Origin: Patiria miniata
Lineage: Eukaryota; Echinodermata; Asteroidea; Valvatida; Asterinidae
NCBI RefSeq assembly: GCF_015706575.1
Contig: NW_024037064.1
Coordinates: 6,509,427-6,573,426, forward strand
Length of the DNA stretch: 64,000 bases
Reading direction: 5' to 3'
This document shows positions 23,801 to 35,831 of this stretch, in pieces. A program made the translations under genes and the position numbers. The notes below the pieces were generated by a model. It ran no database searches and was not told where the DNA came from. It saw only the letters and a list, made by a program, of their open reading frames with translations. Each line of letters opens with the position of its first letter. The first letter of the stretch is position 1.

Positions 23801-24231
23801 TTCCATAATTCCAAATACATTTATGTAATAATTATTGTAATAAAGTATGCAGTTATGCAATAATGGATTATCAAGGCAAAACATTTATTGAGTTGTTCAC
23901 TTAAGTGTGGAGCTGTTGCAATCGTCTCAAGCATCTACTTAGGTCGACAGAGCGTGGAGCTGGAAGAACTATTTGTAGATGAGGAACGGTCATAAGCCTG
24001 AAAATACACTGTTCGAAACTGGAAATATGCTCTAAAATACAAATCAAAGAATTATTTTTCATGAAAGGCATGATGACAAATCACGTTTCTGCTGTCTTCA
24101 TCATGCAGAAAAAAAGAAGGAAAACAAGCTATGCATAAATACAAGTACATGTAGAATGAGCCAACACATAAATATGCCTGATGATGAATACATGTATGTA
24201 AGCTTGGCCGTACTACAAGAAGTCCCTGTGT
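20881..24231. other. Noncoding AT-rich stretch, no gene recognised
   Basis: No convincing ORF. Contents noticed: copies of a CAATCG(T/G)GGACC...ATTGTCC phrase at about 21020-21240, a purine-rich run of TTTTGGGGA units at about 21790-21910, and AT-rich segments at about 23300-23900 that resemble each other (GCAATAA.TGGATTATCA near 23350 and 23855), suggesting diverged tandem copies. Confidence 0.4.
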
Positions 24232-27200
24232 CTATTCATCGACTTCAATGTCACTTTCTTCGTCATCGCTGGACAGGCATTCAATGTCTTCAGTAGTGGT
24301 GTTCTCACAGTCACTGCAACGACACAAGTCTGTGCAAGGCAAGTCGCCTGCCAGACAAGAACAAATTCGTGAGTTGTAATGTCCCTTCTTGCATTTACAA
24401 GAATTTTTTTGGAGGATACTTGGAGGAGCAACAGGTGATGAAGTCCAGTGAAATGCAAGGTTATCTCCTTCCATCTCCCAACCATGGCCCACCGGACTGG
24501 GAGGATGCACACGCACTTCCAGACAGCGCCTGTACAAAGCTGCTTGATATGATGCTTATGCGGCGTGTAACTGAAGGGCATCTTTGTTTAGAGGTAGGCC
24601 TTCATCCATCCTGCAAATCAACGTGAAGACGTTATACCAGGCCTCGTTGATGTTGATTGTTTTTTTTTTACCATACAGAGTACAAACAAACTCCTCAATC
24701 CCCTGAAGCAAATCAGGACTATAGGCTTCCAGTCAACTCCTAAAAGTTTGAATATGTTCACAGCATCTTGTGAACCCAGCATTAGATGAAAGGGTTTTAC
24801 TTTTCCCTTGCCCTTGAACGCACTTACACTGTCGCAACCAGTGAAAACATGGAGGCCCAATATCGCCCGAGAAACTTCTCCATATTTTCTAGCCATGGTT
24901 GTGATGTCAAGGACCCTGGCCGTCATTGCGGTGCCTGTTGCCATGAACAATTTGCGGCCTTGCATTTGGATGACATTTGCCAAACACAGCACAACACATT
25001 AGTATCAGGACTCCGGACAACGACAGTACTGTATGTCTGGGTATCAGCCTCCTCGTGATCTGTCGCCAGTTCATTCATACTTTCAACAGCAGCAACATAG
25101 TGCTAAAGCTGCAACCGATGACATAGTTCACCGTGACAAACGAAGATGTCCATCCCAAAGGGAATTTGTGTCTCAGGCCTGCTCCATGATTCAAAGATAA
25201 ATTCCTGGAGGGCTTCCTTATTCTCCCCACTAGCAAGGAATTTCTTCATCTGCTTGGGCAGTGGCTGGTCTGGTCTTAAGATTCTCAGTGACTGCACACC
25301 AGCAGCTGCACGGCGGTTATGCTAACAGTTTTTTTTATGCTGACAGCTGGATACCTATCCATAACGAAGTCAACACGAGTGCAGTGCATTGGTTTTGCAA
25401 TGGAGACAACTATTTGTAGCAGCCGATCTGCATACTCCAAGAATGTGTTTGGCAGCCTAGTCTGAGCATGAATGATTGCCATACCATCAACGATGATAGC
25501 AGAATCCCCGGAAGACACTCGAGGGAAAGCACCAACAAGATCCTCTGGAATTTCTCGCTCCATGGCTCAAATCAACCCAGACTTGTTAGTTTTGACGTTG
25601 AAACCATCCATGGTGCCCAGTGATGCTGGTACTGGTGTCAGTGAATGACAAAGCAATTCTCAAAGGTCGATTTTCCTTTGTTTTGATACGACCAACAATC
25701 GATTGAAGAGCTCAGTGCTGGCCCGCAGCGAGATCCGATCCCCAGAGGCTTCGGTTGTCACCAACTTCTTTTGTCTGCTCGCGAAAGTCTTCAGGCGCAG
25801 TAACTTTACTGGTTGGAAAAATCCTGCCCCTGTAAAGATTCGTTCAGTCACGCATGACTTGTATGCTTTCACGCCCGTGCTGTATGCTTTTAGTATGTTA
25901 GCGTTGATCTCATCAGGAAGAATAATGCTTGATGGTAGATGGATGAGATGTTGTCGGTCATAAGTAAATGGGTCAAGCATAGCTTCGACAGTACTCCGTA
26001 CTTTCTGCACAGCCCCACTATCCTTCTTCATTCTTGTCTGTTGGAGATCTTTCCTTTTCTGAAGTGAGCCGTCCTTGCCAGCCATTACTCTGCTTAACAG
26101 ATATGGCAGCTTGATCTGGATGTGCCAAGATCCAACGATTGACTGCTCTTTTCTTCTGGGTAATACCTATCATAACACCTATTGTTTTGCTGTCACAATT
26201 CATCGTTTGCTCGATGGTAATGTAGCAGTCGACCTGGCTGAATGCGTGAGATGACCTCTGCACGACCAAATTCTCTGCCAGAAATGAGTGGTACACCAAG
26301 GGATGCGAACTGAGGAGTTCCAACATCTCCGCAATGTAACCAGGCAAGTAGCGTGCGTAACTCGTCCTGTCATACGCAAAGTACCATGGTACGATTGTCT
26401 TCAATGTTGCCATGTGTAGTGACCAGTCACCAAGTCGAGTAGCATGGATGAACATCAGCAGCTGCTCCACCATGTCAATGTAAGACCTCCTGGAGTCGAA
26501 CATTGGCATCTCGGCTCTTTGGCGCGACACGCATGCATCATACATATCAGGATTGTTGATGATGCCATCACGTTCTATGAACTCCTTGAAAGCAGGGGTC
26601 GGTCCAACAGAGCATAGTAGTGAAGTCACCTCAATGGCCTTTGTGTGGTGTTCGGGATCCAATGTCTGGAGAAATGACTTCCACCGCATTTGCTGTAATG
26701 CCTCATACAGGATCTTGTGTGTATGGAGACCTCTGTTGTAATGATGACCCTCAAGAATCCGTTCAGTGATCCTGCAACAACAAGTTCTGACTCTATGATG
26801 ATGTCCTCGAAGCCTGAATCCTGAAAACGTTTTCCAATACAAGCAAGCAGAGACATGCACATTTGGAATTGTCCAAGCCGAAGCACTAACCGCTTCTGAA
26901 AAACGGAGGTCTGCCACCGTATTTTCTGAGCTTTGGCGTAGATTGCTTGATCGAAGATGACAGCGATCGCGTCCAAATTCAGTTTGTCACCAATTGCCAC
27001 ACTACGCTGGGGAATAGTGTACACGGTTACCATCTCTGTGGGGCTAGCGTCGATTATGGGGAGGTAGCCAACTCTGGACTTTTCTGGAACAGTCAGAGAT
27101 GACTCAAGGGTATTGAAACCTGTTCAACCTGGTAGAGAAGTCTCTGATTCTGGCAGTTTGGTCAGGCAGTAGGCGAGGTCCATCCTAAACCTCACCTTCA

Positions 27201-27480
27201 CAGTAAACAATGCCACCTTTGTTCATCCTCAATGGCCACTGGAATAGCAGTTGTGGGTACCGCCTCTTCAGTTTTTCACGCAGCATAGTTGTTGAAGAGA
27301 TGTTGAATGGTGGTACTCCAGCTTATTCAGACATTTGTCTTACAAGGTGCAGAAGCTTGGTCATTCTCATGACGCCCCCCTCAGAGATGATATTTTCTTC
27401 CATGTATTTGCCACAGAAGGTCATGTAAACTTGTCATTCACTCTCCTCAGATTCTCTGCTTCACTGCCAATCACTTGCTT
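24232..27480 (-). pseudogene. Decayed copy of an invertebrate multi-copy gene: N-terminal region, FEN1/PIN-like nuclease region, C-terminal CXC domain
   Basis: Reading 27480 down to 24232, the frames join into one protein broken by several frameshifts. The first part (about 27480-27034) has decayed. Next comes a well-kept region with SRVGYLPIIDASPTEM and FDQAIYAKAQKIRW, then a one-base shift at about 26770, a 299-codon stretch (26917-26018), a second shift near 26095, and further pieces at 26085-25660. Segment 25563-25285 has VDGMAIIHAQ and DFVMDRYPAVSIKK, like the start of a PIN/FEN1 fold. Segment 24992-24618 has FTGCDSVSAFKGKGKVK, which resembles the FEN1 GCDY..I.GIG motif. The end (24537-24232) has a Cys-rich run (CKCKKGHYNSRICSC...CTDLC.CSDC) like Tesmin/TSO1 CXC domains, followed by an acidic tail. 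I recognise the family as a common uncharacterised one in marine invertebrates. Its function is unknown, and the nuclease reading is inference. Confidence 0.7.
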
Positions 27481-27989
27481 GCAAAACCTGTACAAAATTA
27501 GATGCTACGATCAGGCTTGGAAAAGATTTGATGAAATCATCATACTTTCTCCCAGTATTTATTGGGGAAAAAGGCTATTTTGGGAGAAAACATAAATGGG
27601 TATATAGGCTTAACATGAATTGTTCAGAAAATGTGTCTGTGCATGCATTTAGGTTATAAAATGTACATGAATATAATAAGATGGCATGCCCTTTGAAAAT
27701 TTATTTGTTTATTATTTTTTTTATTTCCTACTTTTTCCTACAATTGAGGGCACTATATCCTACAATTAAGGGCACTAATACTGTGATCTAATGAGGTGAC
27801 GTTAGAGCCCAACCTGACATCAAATCATTCAAAGAGAGACTGGATCAAATAAATATGGATGAGCTTGTCAAAAAAGCTCATTACAAAATGTAATAACCTC
27901 CTCTAAACTGACCTATAACCACCATCTGGTGGTGTTTGCATAGTGAAACGATGTCACCATGATTTCATCGGTTGATGTTTTATGATTTT
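27481..27989. other. Noncoding stretch, no gene recognised
   Basis: AT-rich. A short frame at about 27802-27891 (SFKERLDQINMDELVKKA, then a stop) resembles the tail end of retroelement reverse transcriptase proteins, but it is too short to assign. Confidence 0.3.
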
Positions 27990-29960
27990 AATTCAAAATT
28001 TTACACTTTGTTTCATTGGTGTCAAACTTGGTGAACATCAAGACCACAATTAAATATGTGCACTGACAAGTGTTGTTACGATTACGTCATCGTGGGACAT
28101 GTGACGTCGATCATGTTAAAAGGTGTATATTTTACAGTTAGTCCTGTAACTATGGTATGGTCTTGCATATGGACACACAAAAAAGAAATACGGAAAAGCC
28201 CTAAGTTCTGTTTATCGAACAGACATAGCTCTAGTTTTTCCATTTTATTTTTGTTCTAACCCAAATCCAATAGACTTTGTACGTGTTTGATTGACCGCGG
28301 CACTTTGGACCTAAAACAAACTCGTATTGTAATGAAACTTAACATATGTTAAGACCCCATAGTGAGTTTGTGCCCCGAAAAGAGACGTCATGAATACATC
28401 ATCATGGGTCACATGACGTCACCTTAAATGTGCAAACTTTAAGACCCTATATCTAAAGAACCTTAAGTCGGATTGGGTTGAAACTTGGTATGTAGGTAGA
28501 CCGGGATGTGTTAGAGGTAAAAATCGAGGTGATGTTATCATGACGTCATCGTGTGATTTTATATCGCTTTTCGAAGGTTTGGACCTTTAAGCCATATCTC
28601 ATAAACGCAAAATGTTAATTCAAAATTCTTTTTGTTTTGTGTTTGTTAGATATATATACAGGTATATTCACAAAATTGTGAAAATTGTGTGACGTCGTTA
28701 TGACGTCATCAAACATGTGATAAAAAAACACAAATAAGGGAATGTTCGATTGTCATGAAAGTTAGTGGGTATGTAAATAATAGTTCTAGTACACGAAATC
28801 TGAAATGACGTCATAATGACGTCATCGTTATATATATATTTTTTTTTTTTCAAAATTCACAATTTTATTCTGCTCACAAAATGTAACACTTTTAATCATC
28901 TGATTGTCTTCAAATTTGATACCGACTAAAACCACAACAAAATTATGAAAACTGCCAAAAATTGTTACAATGACGTCATCTAGGGGCATATGACGTCATG
29001 TGGAAGGTACAGTTTTTTCTAAGAATTTTATTAAGAAAATTAATTTCGATTGGGTTAAAACTCGGTATGTAGACCGGGATATGTTAAAGGTGAAATTGAG
29101 GTGACTTCATCATGCCGTTATGGTGCGATTTTATATAGATTTTTGAAGTTTTGAAGATTATCGCCATATTAGAACAGATATAAAACAGATATAAGGGAAT
29201 GTCTAATCATCTTGAAAGGATAGCTAGATAATGAGGATAGAGGATAGCTAGATAATGGAACTAGTATGCAGAATCTAAAATAACGTCACCATGACGTCAT
29301 CAATATATTTTAATTTTTTTTAAAGATATTTACAATTTCATTCTGGTTACAAACTTTAGCACTTTTATTATTTCGCTTGGCTTTAAACTTGGTACAGACT
29401 AAAACACAATTAAATAATGAGCACTGCCAAGTACTGTTACAATGACGTCATCATGGCACATGTAACGTCATTGTAAACAGCATACTTTAAGCCCTTATAT
29501 GAGTCTGATTGGGTTAAAACTTGGTATCGGCGTACGTCGGGATGTGATATAGATACACATTTGAATGACGTCATCATGACGTTAATTAACATGTAATTTC
29601 AAAATATATTTTGATATGAGCAAGTTGCTTTCGAAAGCTATATGCTAACATCAAAATGCTCTTTGATTGAGGGTATTGTTAGGCAAGAGGTATAATGCAA
29701 AAAAAAATTCAAAATGTGTGACGTCATGATGACGTCATCAAAAATGTATTTTTTTAAAACACACATTAGGGAATGTCCAGTCGTCATGAATCTTGGCTGG
29801 TGGTAAGATAATAGTACTAGTACACAAAATCTGAATTGACGTCATAATGGCGTCACCGGTAGATTCTCTACGATTTTTAGAATATTTACAATTTTATTCT
29901 GCTTACTAAATTTAGCATTTTTATTCAACTACAATAAGATGAGCACAGACAGCTGCCGTT
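27990..29960. repeat. Imperfect tandem repeat array, ~480-580 bp unit, dense in TGACGTCA
   Basis: Three to four diverged units are visible. Three landmarks recur in order. The first is GGGAATGT followed by a TAGT.CTAGTA phrase (28738, 29196, 29770). The second is a stretch ending in ACAATTTTATTCTG (28860, 29328, 29890), followed by a GAGCACTGCCAAG-type phrase. The third is GATTGGGTT.AAACT.GGTAT (28470, 29048, 29515). Nearly every unit has TGACGTCATCA palindromes at matching places. There is no coding capacity. It may be a satellite or a cluster of related inserts. Confidence 0.7.
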
Positions 29961-30719
29961 CCTTTATTAGTATAGATACAAAATCAGAAGCCATGATGAG
30001 TCATAATTGTCCCAGTGCATCATCTTAAAGGTGTACAGACTTCAAGTCTTAAATCTAAATGACAAAAACAACAACAGCGTATAAAATAATGATAATGCAT
30101 TTAAAACAGAAAAAATCATAACCTCCATTAACCTTTCGAGCAGCTTGCCCCCCCCCCAAAAAAAAAAAAATACGCGGTGGAACCACCATGAGAGTTTTAT
30201 CACATCATGTGTTTCTAGGTCAATAACCCTGGCATGCCTGTACATAAACAAGATATAGGTCATTCACATGGCCAGGGATTGTTAACAACCTGTCTGGGCT
30301 CTGGGCGGATGGAGGGGTTGACACAAAGGGATCGGCGGCACTCAGGGGTTGGCCCCTAAGATCTCCAATTACTGCGCAAAGGCATTAGCCGCCATCTTGG
30401 CTTCTGTCTTTCAACACTTCTTACTCCGGAGTGGCTAGGGTCTGGCCAATGGGAGTCTACAGGCTTGTGGTGTATAGTAGGGGTGAGGATTACATGGAAG
30501 TTTGGCCTTTTGGGCCAATTGAAAAAAAATATGACCATATTTGGAAAACATTGAGATTTTGTTCTTGCGCCGCTGCTCGAAGGTTTAAAAAACACAATGC
30601 GGAAAAGCCCTATGTTCTGTTGCAAACAGACACAGACCTTTTTTTTTCTTTCTTTTCCCCTTCCACTTTTTTTCTCTTCCACTTTTTCCCTTACAATATT
30701 ATGAAGCTGTATTGACAAA
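29961..30719. other. Noncoding stretch between repeat arrays
   Basis: Contains a C8-A12 homopolymer pair at about 30149-30170. No gene, splice-flanked exon or inverted repeat was recognised. Confidence 0.35.
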
Positions 30720-31260
30720 TGTATTATTTTGCATCATAATTACTTTGTGGTTTATTGTCTCATGTAATGACGTCATGAATATTTAATTAGCCAATGTTGT
30801 TGCCACCATATTTCAACAATGAGAAAAGGTGCGATTCGAATTCTTTGCACATTTTCTCATATTAGACTGTTTATAAAGGTAAAATCAAGGACATCTTACT
30901 TCCGGTTGTACTAAAATAAGTATACGTTAGACCCTTATTATCAAAGTTAATGAATTATATATCTGATAGGGTTCATATCTTATAATGAGAAGAAAAAAAT
31001 AATAATTGATTTATTGTATTATTACTTTGCAGTTTTGTTGTCATGTTATGGCGTCATGAATATTTAACGAGACAATTAATATTGTGACTGCAAGATCTCA
31101 ACAAAACAAAAAGCTACAAGTCCAGTCATTTGCACATTTTCTCAAATTGGATTAAAAATGCCATTCCTGGAATGCCAAGATCATGTGACCCTTATTCCGG
31201 TTGCACCGGAAGTGCAATTATTTAAGGTAATAATATCAATTGTATTAGTTTCATTTGTTT
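30720..31260. repeat. Dispersed repeat copies (ATGACGTCATGAATATTTAA and paired CCGGAA/TTCCGG)
   Basis: Two similar segments, about 30720-30950 and 31005-31245, share a phrase of the form ATG.CGTCATGAATATTTAA and a later segment with TTCCGGTTG(T/C)AC. They match the family at 19562-20880, for example the pairing TTCCGG...CCGGAAGTGCAAT. Confidence 0.6.
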
Positions 31261-31962
31261 TGAAAACTCGTTAAATCATTTATTTTACGTTCCAATAGAC
31301 AATCAACAATGGGAACAGCGCTGTGGTTATTCACAACCACAACCTCTAGTTTTGATTGGACTTGTTTAGATCATACCTTGTTCCACTTTATGCTACCGAC
31401 TTTCAGTCTACCTACGATGTATCAGGACTCATGGGGTTGTAGTTAGGGACTCCCTTGCTTAAAAGACTCCCTGGATTGTAGAATATTGGCTTGTTAATAC
31501 GGTAAGCACTATAACTTTGTTGTATAATAATTGTAAGAGTTTTTTTCTGAATTTCTGGATTCAAGGCTGTATTTATTGAAGTCCTTCTCCCTGCGAAGTA
31601 TTCTTCTCTAGGTAACTTGGCCATTTATTTTGACCTGGATCCACGTCAGATATCGAGAATTGCTTAACCGGAGGGGCAAAACTCCGGAGGTTTAGACCTT
31701 TAATATTTCGGCTGGAGTTCTTTTTAGAATTGTTTCCCATGTTTCTAAAAGTACTTTATTATTCCATAAACGGCACAGAGACAAGTGCGAGTCTACCCCT
31801 CGCATTTTTCAACACATTAGTAAGATTGTTTTATCGGAAACAAGAGCTGTGTGGGCTCTTTGCCGAAGCAGCTGTTAAAATGATTGAAACCGTTGCATGC
31901 AGTTGCCCTTTATCCAGTAACGCTTTTTTTTCTTCTCTTTTTTACAATTTCTTTCCTTTCAG

Positions 31963-32108
31963 ACGAGCAACGACCGGAGGAACGTATTCGAGCAGGTGTT
32001 AGCCTGCTGAATACGTCTGTACCGGAAATGCTTACGCACAGCTCCGCAGGCTGCGCCTGTGTTGTGACGGTGACGAACCATACGCATGTGACACTGCGAA
32101 GTGCTGGG
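31963..32108 (+). CDS. Actinoporin-like gene, internal exon (N-terminal helix and first strands)
   Basis: A 146-nt open exon bounded by consensus splice sites: a long pyrimidine tract ending TTTCCTTTCAG before it, and GGG|GTAAGC after it. It enters with the last two bases of a codon and leaves in phase 0. The ~48 residues comprise an amphipathic stretch (RAGVSLLNTSVPEM), matching the N-terminal helix of actinoporin-like proteins, then alternating residues (VVTVTNHTHVTLRS) matching the first beta strands, where relatives have an I.N.T..T.. pattern. It ends where the terminal exon at 57185 continues the same strand pattern in the same phase. The exon carrying the start codon was not found. The family forms pores in sphingomyelin membranes, but many invertebrate members have no known toxicity. 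Confidence 0.65.
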
Positions 32109-32170
32109 GTAAGCAACATAATTAACAAGTCAAACGAAATATCAAACGGTTTTAAGCCTTAAAAGTGTTG

Positions 32171-33180
32171 ATCACTGTTTATTCTAATTCATATCACAAC
32201 ACTGGCTACGTTGACATCGTGATTGTAACATTGTTTACTTGTGGTTAGTTGTGGCCTTTTCGTTTCCTAACAAGACAAGTCAAGCCTAGTAAAGATAGTT
32301 CCAGAGCACGGAATTCGTTTTCAATTAATTTATAGTCTTTTCATGTATTTGTTATGCACAATTCTATTGTTCACTTGTGGCATTACGGGATAATCCTCTA
32401 TGCTAAGCGTTGCCAAACTCCTGGACGGTAACAGTCGGTCCGTCATTATTGTTGAGAGAACACTAGTCTGGCCTTGTGGGACCAGAAAACACAACCATTG
32501 TGTCAAATTTTTGTTCACATGGGTCGCCTTTAGCTAACCTCGTCCCCAGTACTCACTTTATTTTCAACCTCGTTTTCAATAGCTAGTCCTGGGATTGGAA
32601 GTTGCATCCTTTATTCTGATTTGATACCGCAATTAGCATGTATGGACAATCGTGTACTTGGTATTGTTATTTCCAACGTGTATTACATGTTTTTTACATT
32701 GCAATTATAACATCCGCACTGTCCAAAAAAATTATACTTTTGTTTCAAATTTGCTCATATTAATATGAAATCGTCGCTTTGCTGACAAAGTGACAGCCTC
32801 AAAATTTCACAAAAGTTTATTCCGAGATAATCTCATTTGAAGTTTTTCATTTTTTCAAAAGACATTTTCGACTACTTGGCAGTAACAGAATTCGGAAATG
32901 TTTGCATTGTCCGATAGTTAATGATTTGTTCTTTGCTAATTCATAATTGTTTGTTAATAATAGTTCTTAATTAAACAGTAATTCATTAATAAAGCTTTTT
33001 GCACTACGTTAGAACTTCAATACTTTGGGTCCCATATTTTCCCAATTACTTTGTACACAGTTTTTGTCACTTCGTGGGAACATGAAACCGTAGACCTGGC
33101 CCAAGTCTGGATGCGCTCGGTCTGTGCCTGTAGTAAATCCACATATAGCACATACGTACGTCTGCAACCTCGTTCCAATA
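32171..33180. other. Intron sequence without recognised features
   Basis: AT-rich, no ORF. Positions about 33060-33128 (ending CGCTCGGTCTGT) resemble the reverse complement of about 55895-55960, so a diverged dispersed repeat is present at both places. Confidence 0.35.
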
Positions 33181-34202
33181 GGTACGAGATCTTGCTGCGC
33201 CATGTTGTTTCCCATCATGCCTTGTGCGATCTCAACCCCCTGGAATTGTGTAATTTAAATGTGTCAAAATATGACACATTATAATTAGGCTGCAGTTTAT
33301 CCATTTTATGTGTCGACGCGATCTTTAAAATGTTTAAAGTTGTTTTCGTACGTGACGTACGTTATGTGAAAAGCACGTGAGCGCATTATGGGCGCAGCCG
33401 GCGTGCAATCTTTGAAATGCGCGCGCATTACCTTTTGAATAGCCAGTCAGTATCGTTTACGTGTACATCACGGCCAGGGGTTGGTGAAGGAACGCGCACG
33501 CGCCCATGGAGTCGAAGCTGCCCCAACTGTACTTTCGTTGCCGGTGAGGGGGTACGTGTGAACAGAGCGGATAGCATTATCATTCAAATGTAATGTGTAT
33601 AAAATCTGCAAATTAAGATTACGTTTTTAAAACTTTTGCAGATTGTTATTTAGCCTTCCATACCTACTGAAAATAATAAACGAGTCTTTGGTTACTTTGA
33701 TTGGTCGAACGATGTTGCTGCATATGCATAGAAATGGTTTTGCATATGAATTAATTAATACATGCGCGTGTACGCAAGGGTGGGGGGGGGGGTGCTGATG
33801 GCAGATGGATCAAGTCGGAATTATTCATCAATGCACATGCAACGTCACGTACGAACAAAATGTGTTATTCAAAAGTCGGGATGCCTTTACGATATGAATT
33901 ATGGCAGCCTTGTTTTTCGCAAAAAAAATCCCTGTATCTTCTGTTGTAAAGGGACGAAAGGGGTACGTACATTCAATACGAATCTTTGCTAAATAACGCA
34001 ATGTCCAAACGTTATGTTTGAAAGAATTGATTCTTCAAAATCACAACTTTAACATTTCAAAGATGGCGTCGGCACGTATAACGGATAAACTGCAGCCTAA
34101 CTATAATGTGCCATATTTTGACACATATAAATTGCACAATTCCAGGGGTTAAGATCGCGCAAGGCATGATGGGAAACAACATGGCGCAGCAAGATTGTAC
34201 CC
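33181..34202. mobile_element. Inverted-repeat (foldback/MITE-like) element with ~160-bp arms
   Basis: The left arm, 33181-33345, and the right arm, about 34044-34202, are inverted copies: both carry TTGCTGCGCCATGTTG, CCCATCATGCCTTG, TGTGTCAAAATATG and GGCTGCAGTTTATCC in order. The ~700-bp centre has no transposase. No clear target-site duplication could be fixed, so the outer limits are approximate. Confidence 0.7.
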
Positions 34203-34282
34203 ATGGGGTATTTTGAAATTCTTGCGCCCTCTTGAAGATTTTCAGATGTTGGATACGCCACTAGAGGTCCAGAGCAATATAA

Positions 34283-34662
34283 GGCCCAAACATAATATTA
34301 ATCGGTCTCTGGTCAGACCGACATTCCGGAATTGATGCGTCGACGCGGTTTTTTTTGGTGTGTTTTTTTTTGTATTTTTTTTTAAGCTTCAATTGTACAG
34401 ACAAGGTGGGTACTATTTTGCTTTTTTGTGTCCTCATTATACATTGGTGTCCTCCATCATTTGCCTTGGTGCCTTTATCATTTGCCTTGGTGCAATTTCC
34501 CCATTCCTTGGTGCTCTTTGGTACAAAAATTTGAGGAGGTGCGGCAATAGAATGCGCTGTTGTAGCTTCCGTGTTAATTTGAAGAGAAAAAAGGTTGACG
34601 CGCATGATTAAAGTCGACGCGCGCGCTGACCAGAGACCGAGTATTCTTATATTTTTGGGGCC
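34283..34662. mobile_element. Harbinger-type MITE (TAA target duplication)
   Basis: A 380-bp element with imperfect terminal inverted repeats of about 35 bp: the left end is GGCCCAAACATAATATT and the right end, reversed, is GGCCCCAAAAATATAAG. Both continue into CGGTCTCTGGTCAG. It is flanked by TAA on both sides (34280-34282 and 34663-34665). A 3-bp TWA duplication and termini starting GGSCC are hallmarks of PIF/Harbinger elements. No coding capacity, so non-autonomous. Confidence 0.75.
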
Positions 34663-34665
34663 TAA

Positions 34666-35831
34666 CACAAACTTTTTTTTTTAATAAGTTATTAAAAGGC
34701 AGGGGAGGGGCGTGCATCCCCGGCCCCTAGTATCAAACAGTACAAAACTGTATCTGATTACGGCGTATGTCATACCCTGAGGAGGGACAATGCAGAAAAA
34801 ATATTCTGGGTGTTGTCCCGTGAAGCTGCCGCGAATTTAAATTAAAGCAACAACAACCGAAATAAGACGCTCATAATGATCATTGTTCTGTTTGTTGATA
34901 ATGAAAAATAACACTCAAACAGCTGGATGCGAGGTTTTTTTCAGGCAACGCGCACAAGCATTTTAAAACGGGAAATAATATGAGAAATAAGATGCACCAA
35001 ACTTTGAAATGAACGTGCAGCTTGATAACCCATTTTGAATTTTGTTGAAGAAACTACTACTTCAGGTCAAAAATATTACTTTTGCAGACATAAAAATATG
35101 TCTTTCCCATAGAGCTATATTAAGTTACTATAGAGGACTCACTTCGTGTACAAAGTATTCTGCTGGACGCATCCATTTTTGTGCACAAACCTATGGAGAC
35201 CTAGCAAGTTTGTACGGCGTTTGTTCGGCTATTTGCATATCTGCGTTTGTATTCCATACCGGTGCGTTATCGAAGCCAATACGCCCAAAAACGGAAACGC
35301 ACGATCAGCAAATGAGTGTGTCATTTTGCTCTACGCAAACAGCGCAACGTGTGCGCGTATTCGCTGCAGATGCTTTATGCCGTCACGTTTTTGGAACCGT
35401 CAATGACGCGCTTAAGTTGTTTGCGTGTATTCTACTTGCGTGTTGCATGTAGAGCACACTTTCAGAATTCAATCCATCAAATGTCTTTATGTTCTACAAA
35501 CATGCACATGAATTCAAAATGTCCTCGCCCTGGACGGCTTAAAAATAGATATAGAATCAAAAGACTAGATCGGCAGCACGTCCACACGCGCCAATTCCCT
35601 CTGCGATGAATCTCCGCCATTATTAAGGCGCTCGTGGACGCGCAACAAATGAACCTAAAGTAATGGAGCTAAATGTATGAAATGCGCACCGAGTATTGGT
35701 GTGCCACTTTTCATTTCGGCTTGAATCATTGCTGAATCATGTTTGAATTGCAGCTATACGCAACGTCGCGCACTGATCCGACAAATTAGGGACCATTAGA
35801 ATAGGTGCGCGTACGCGAGACGTGTACGAAT
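34666..35831. other. Noncoding intron sequence, CpG-rich in parts
   Basis: A 136-codon frame (35042-35452) is open but starts from TTG and shows no recognisable domain. It is considered chance. The region is rich in CG and TGCGC words compared with its surroundings. Confidence 0.35.

Noticed and set aside
27802-27891. Short frame resembling a retroelement protein tail (SFKERLDQINMDELVKK)
   Set aside because: Under 30 codons with a stop just upstream. Similarity to LINE C-termini is only suggestive.
30356-30718. 120-aa minus-strand frame
   Set aside because: Low-complexity Lys/Glu-rich start from a T-rich tract, no domain, no splice or promoter context.
31739-31812. Possible first exon of the actinoporin-like gene (ATG at 31739, GTAAGA donor at 31813)
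   Set aside because: The donor would leave phase 0, but the exon at 31963 needs one base from the previous exon. The encoded peptide is also not a convincing signal or N-terminus.
35042-35452. 136-codon open frame in the intron
   Set aside because: Non-ATG start, no recognisable domain, CG-rich context that lowers stop frequency.
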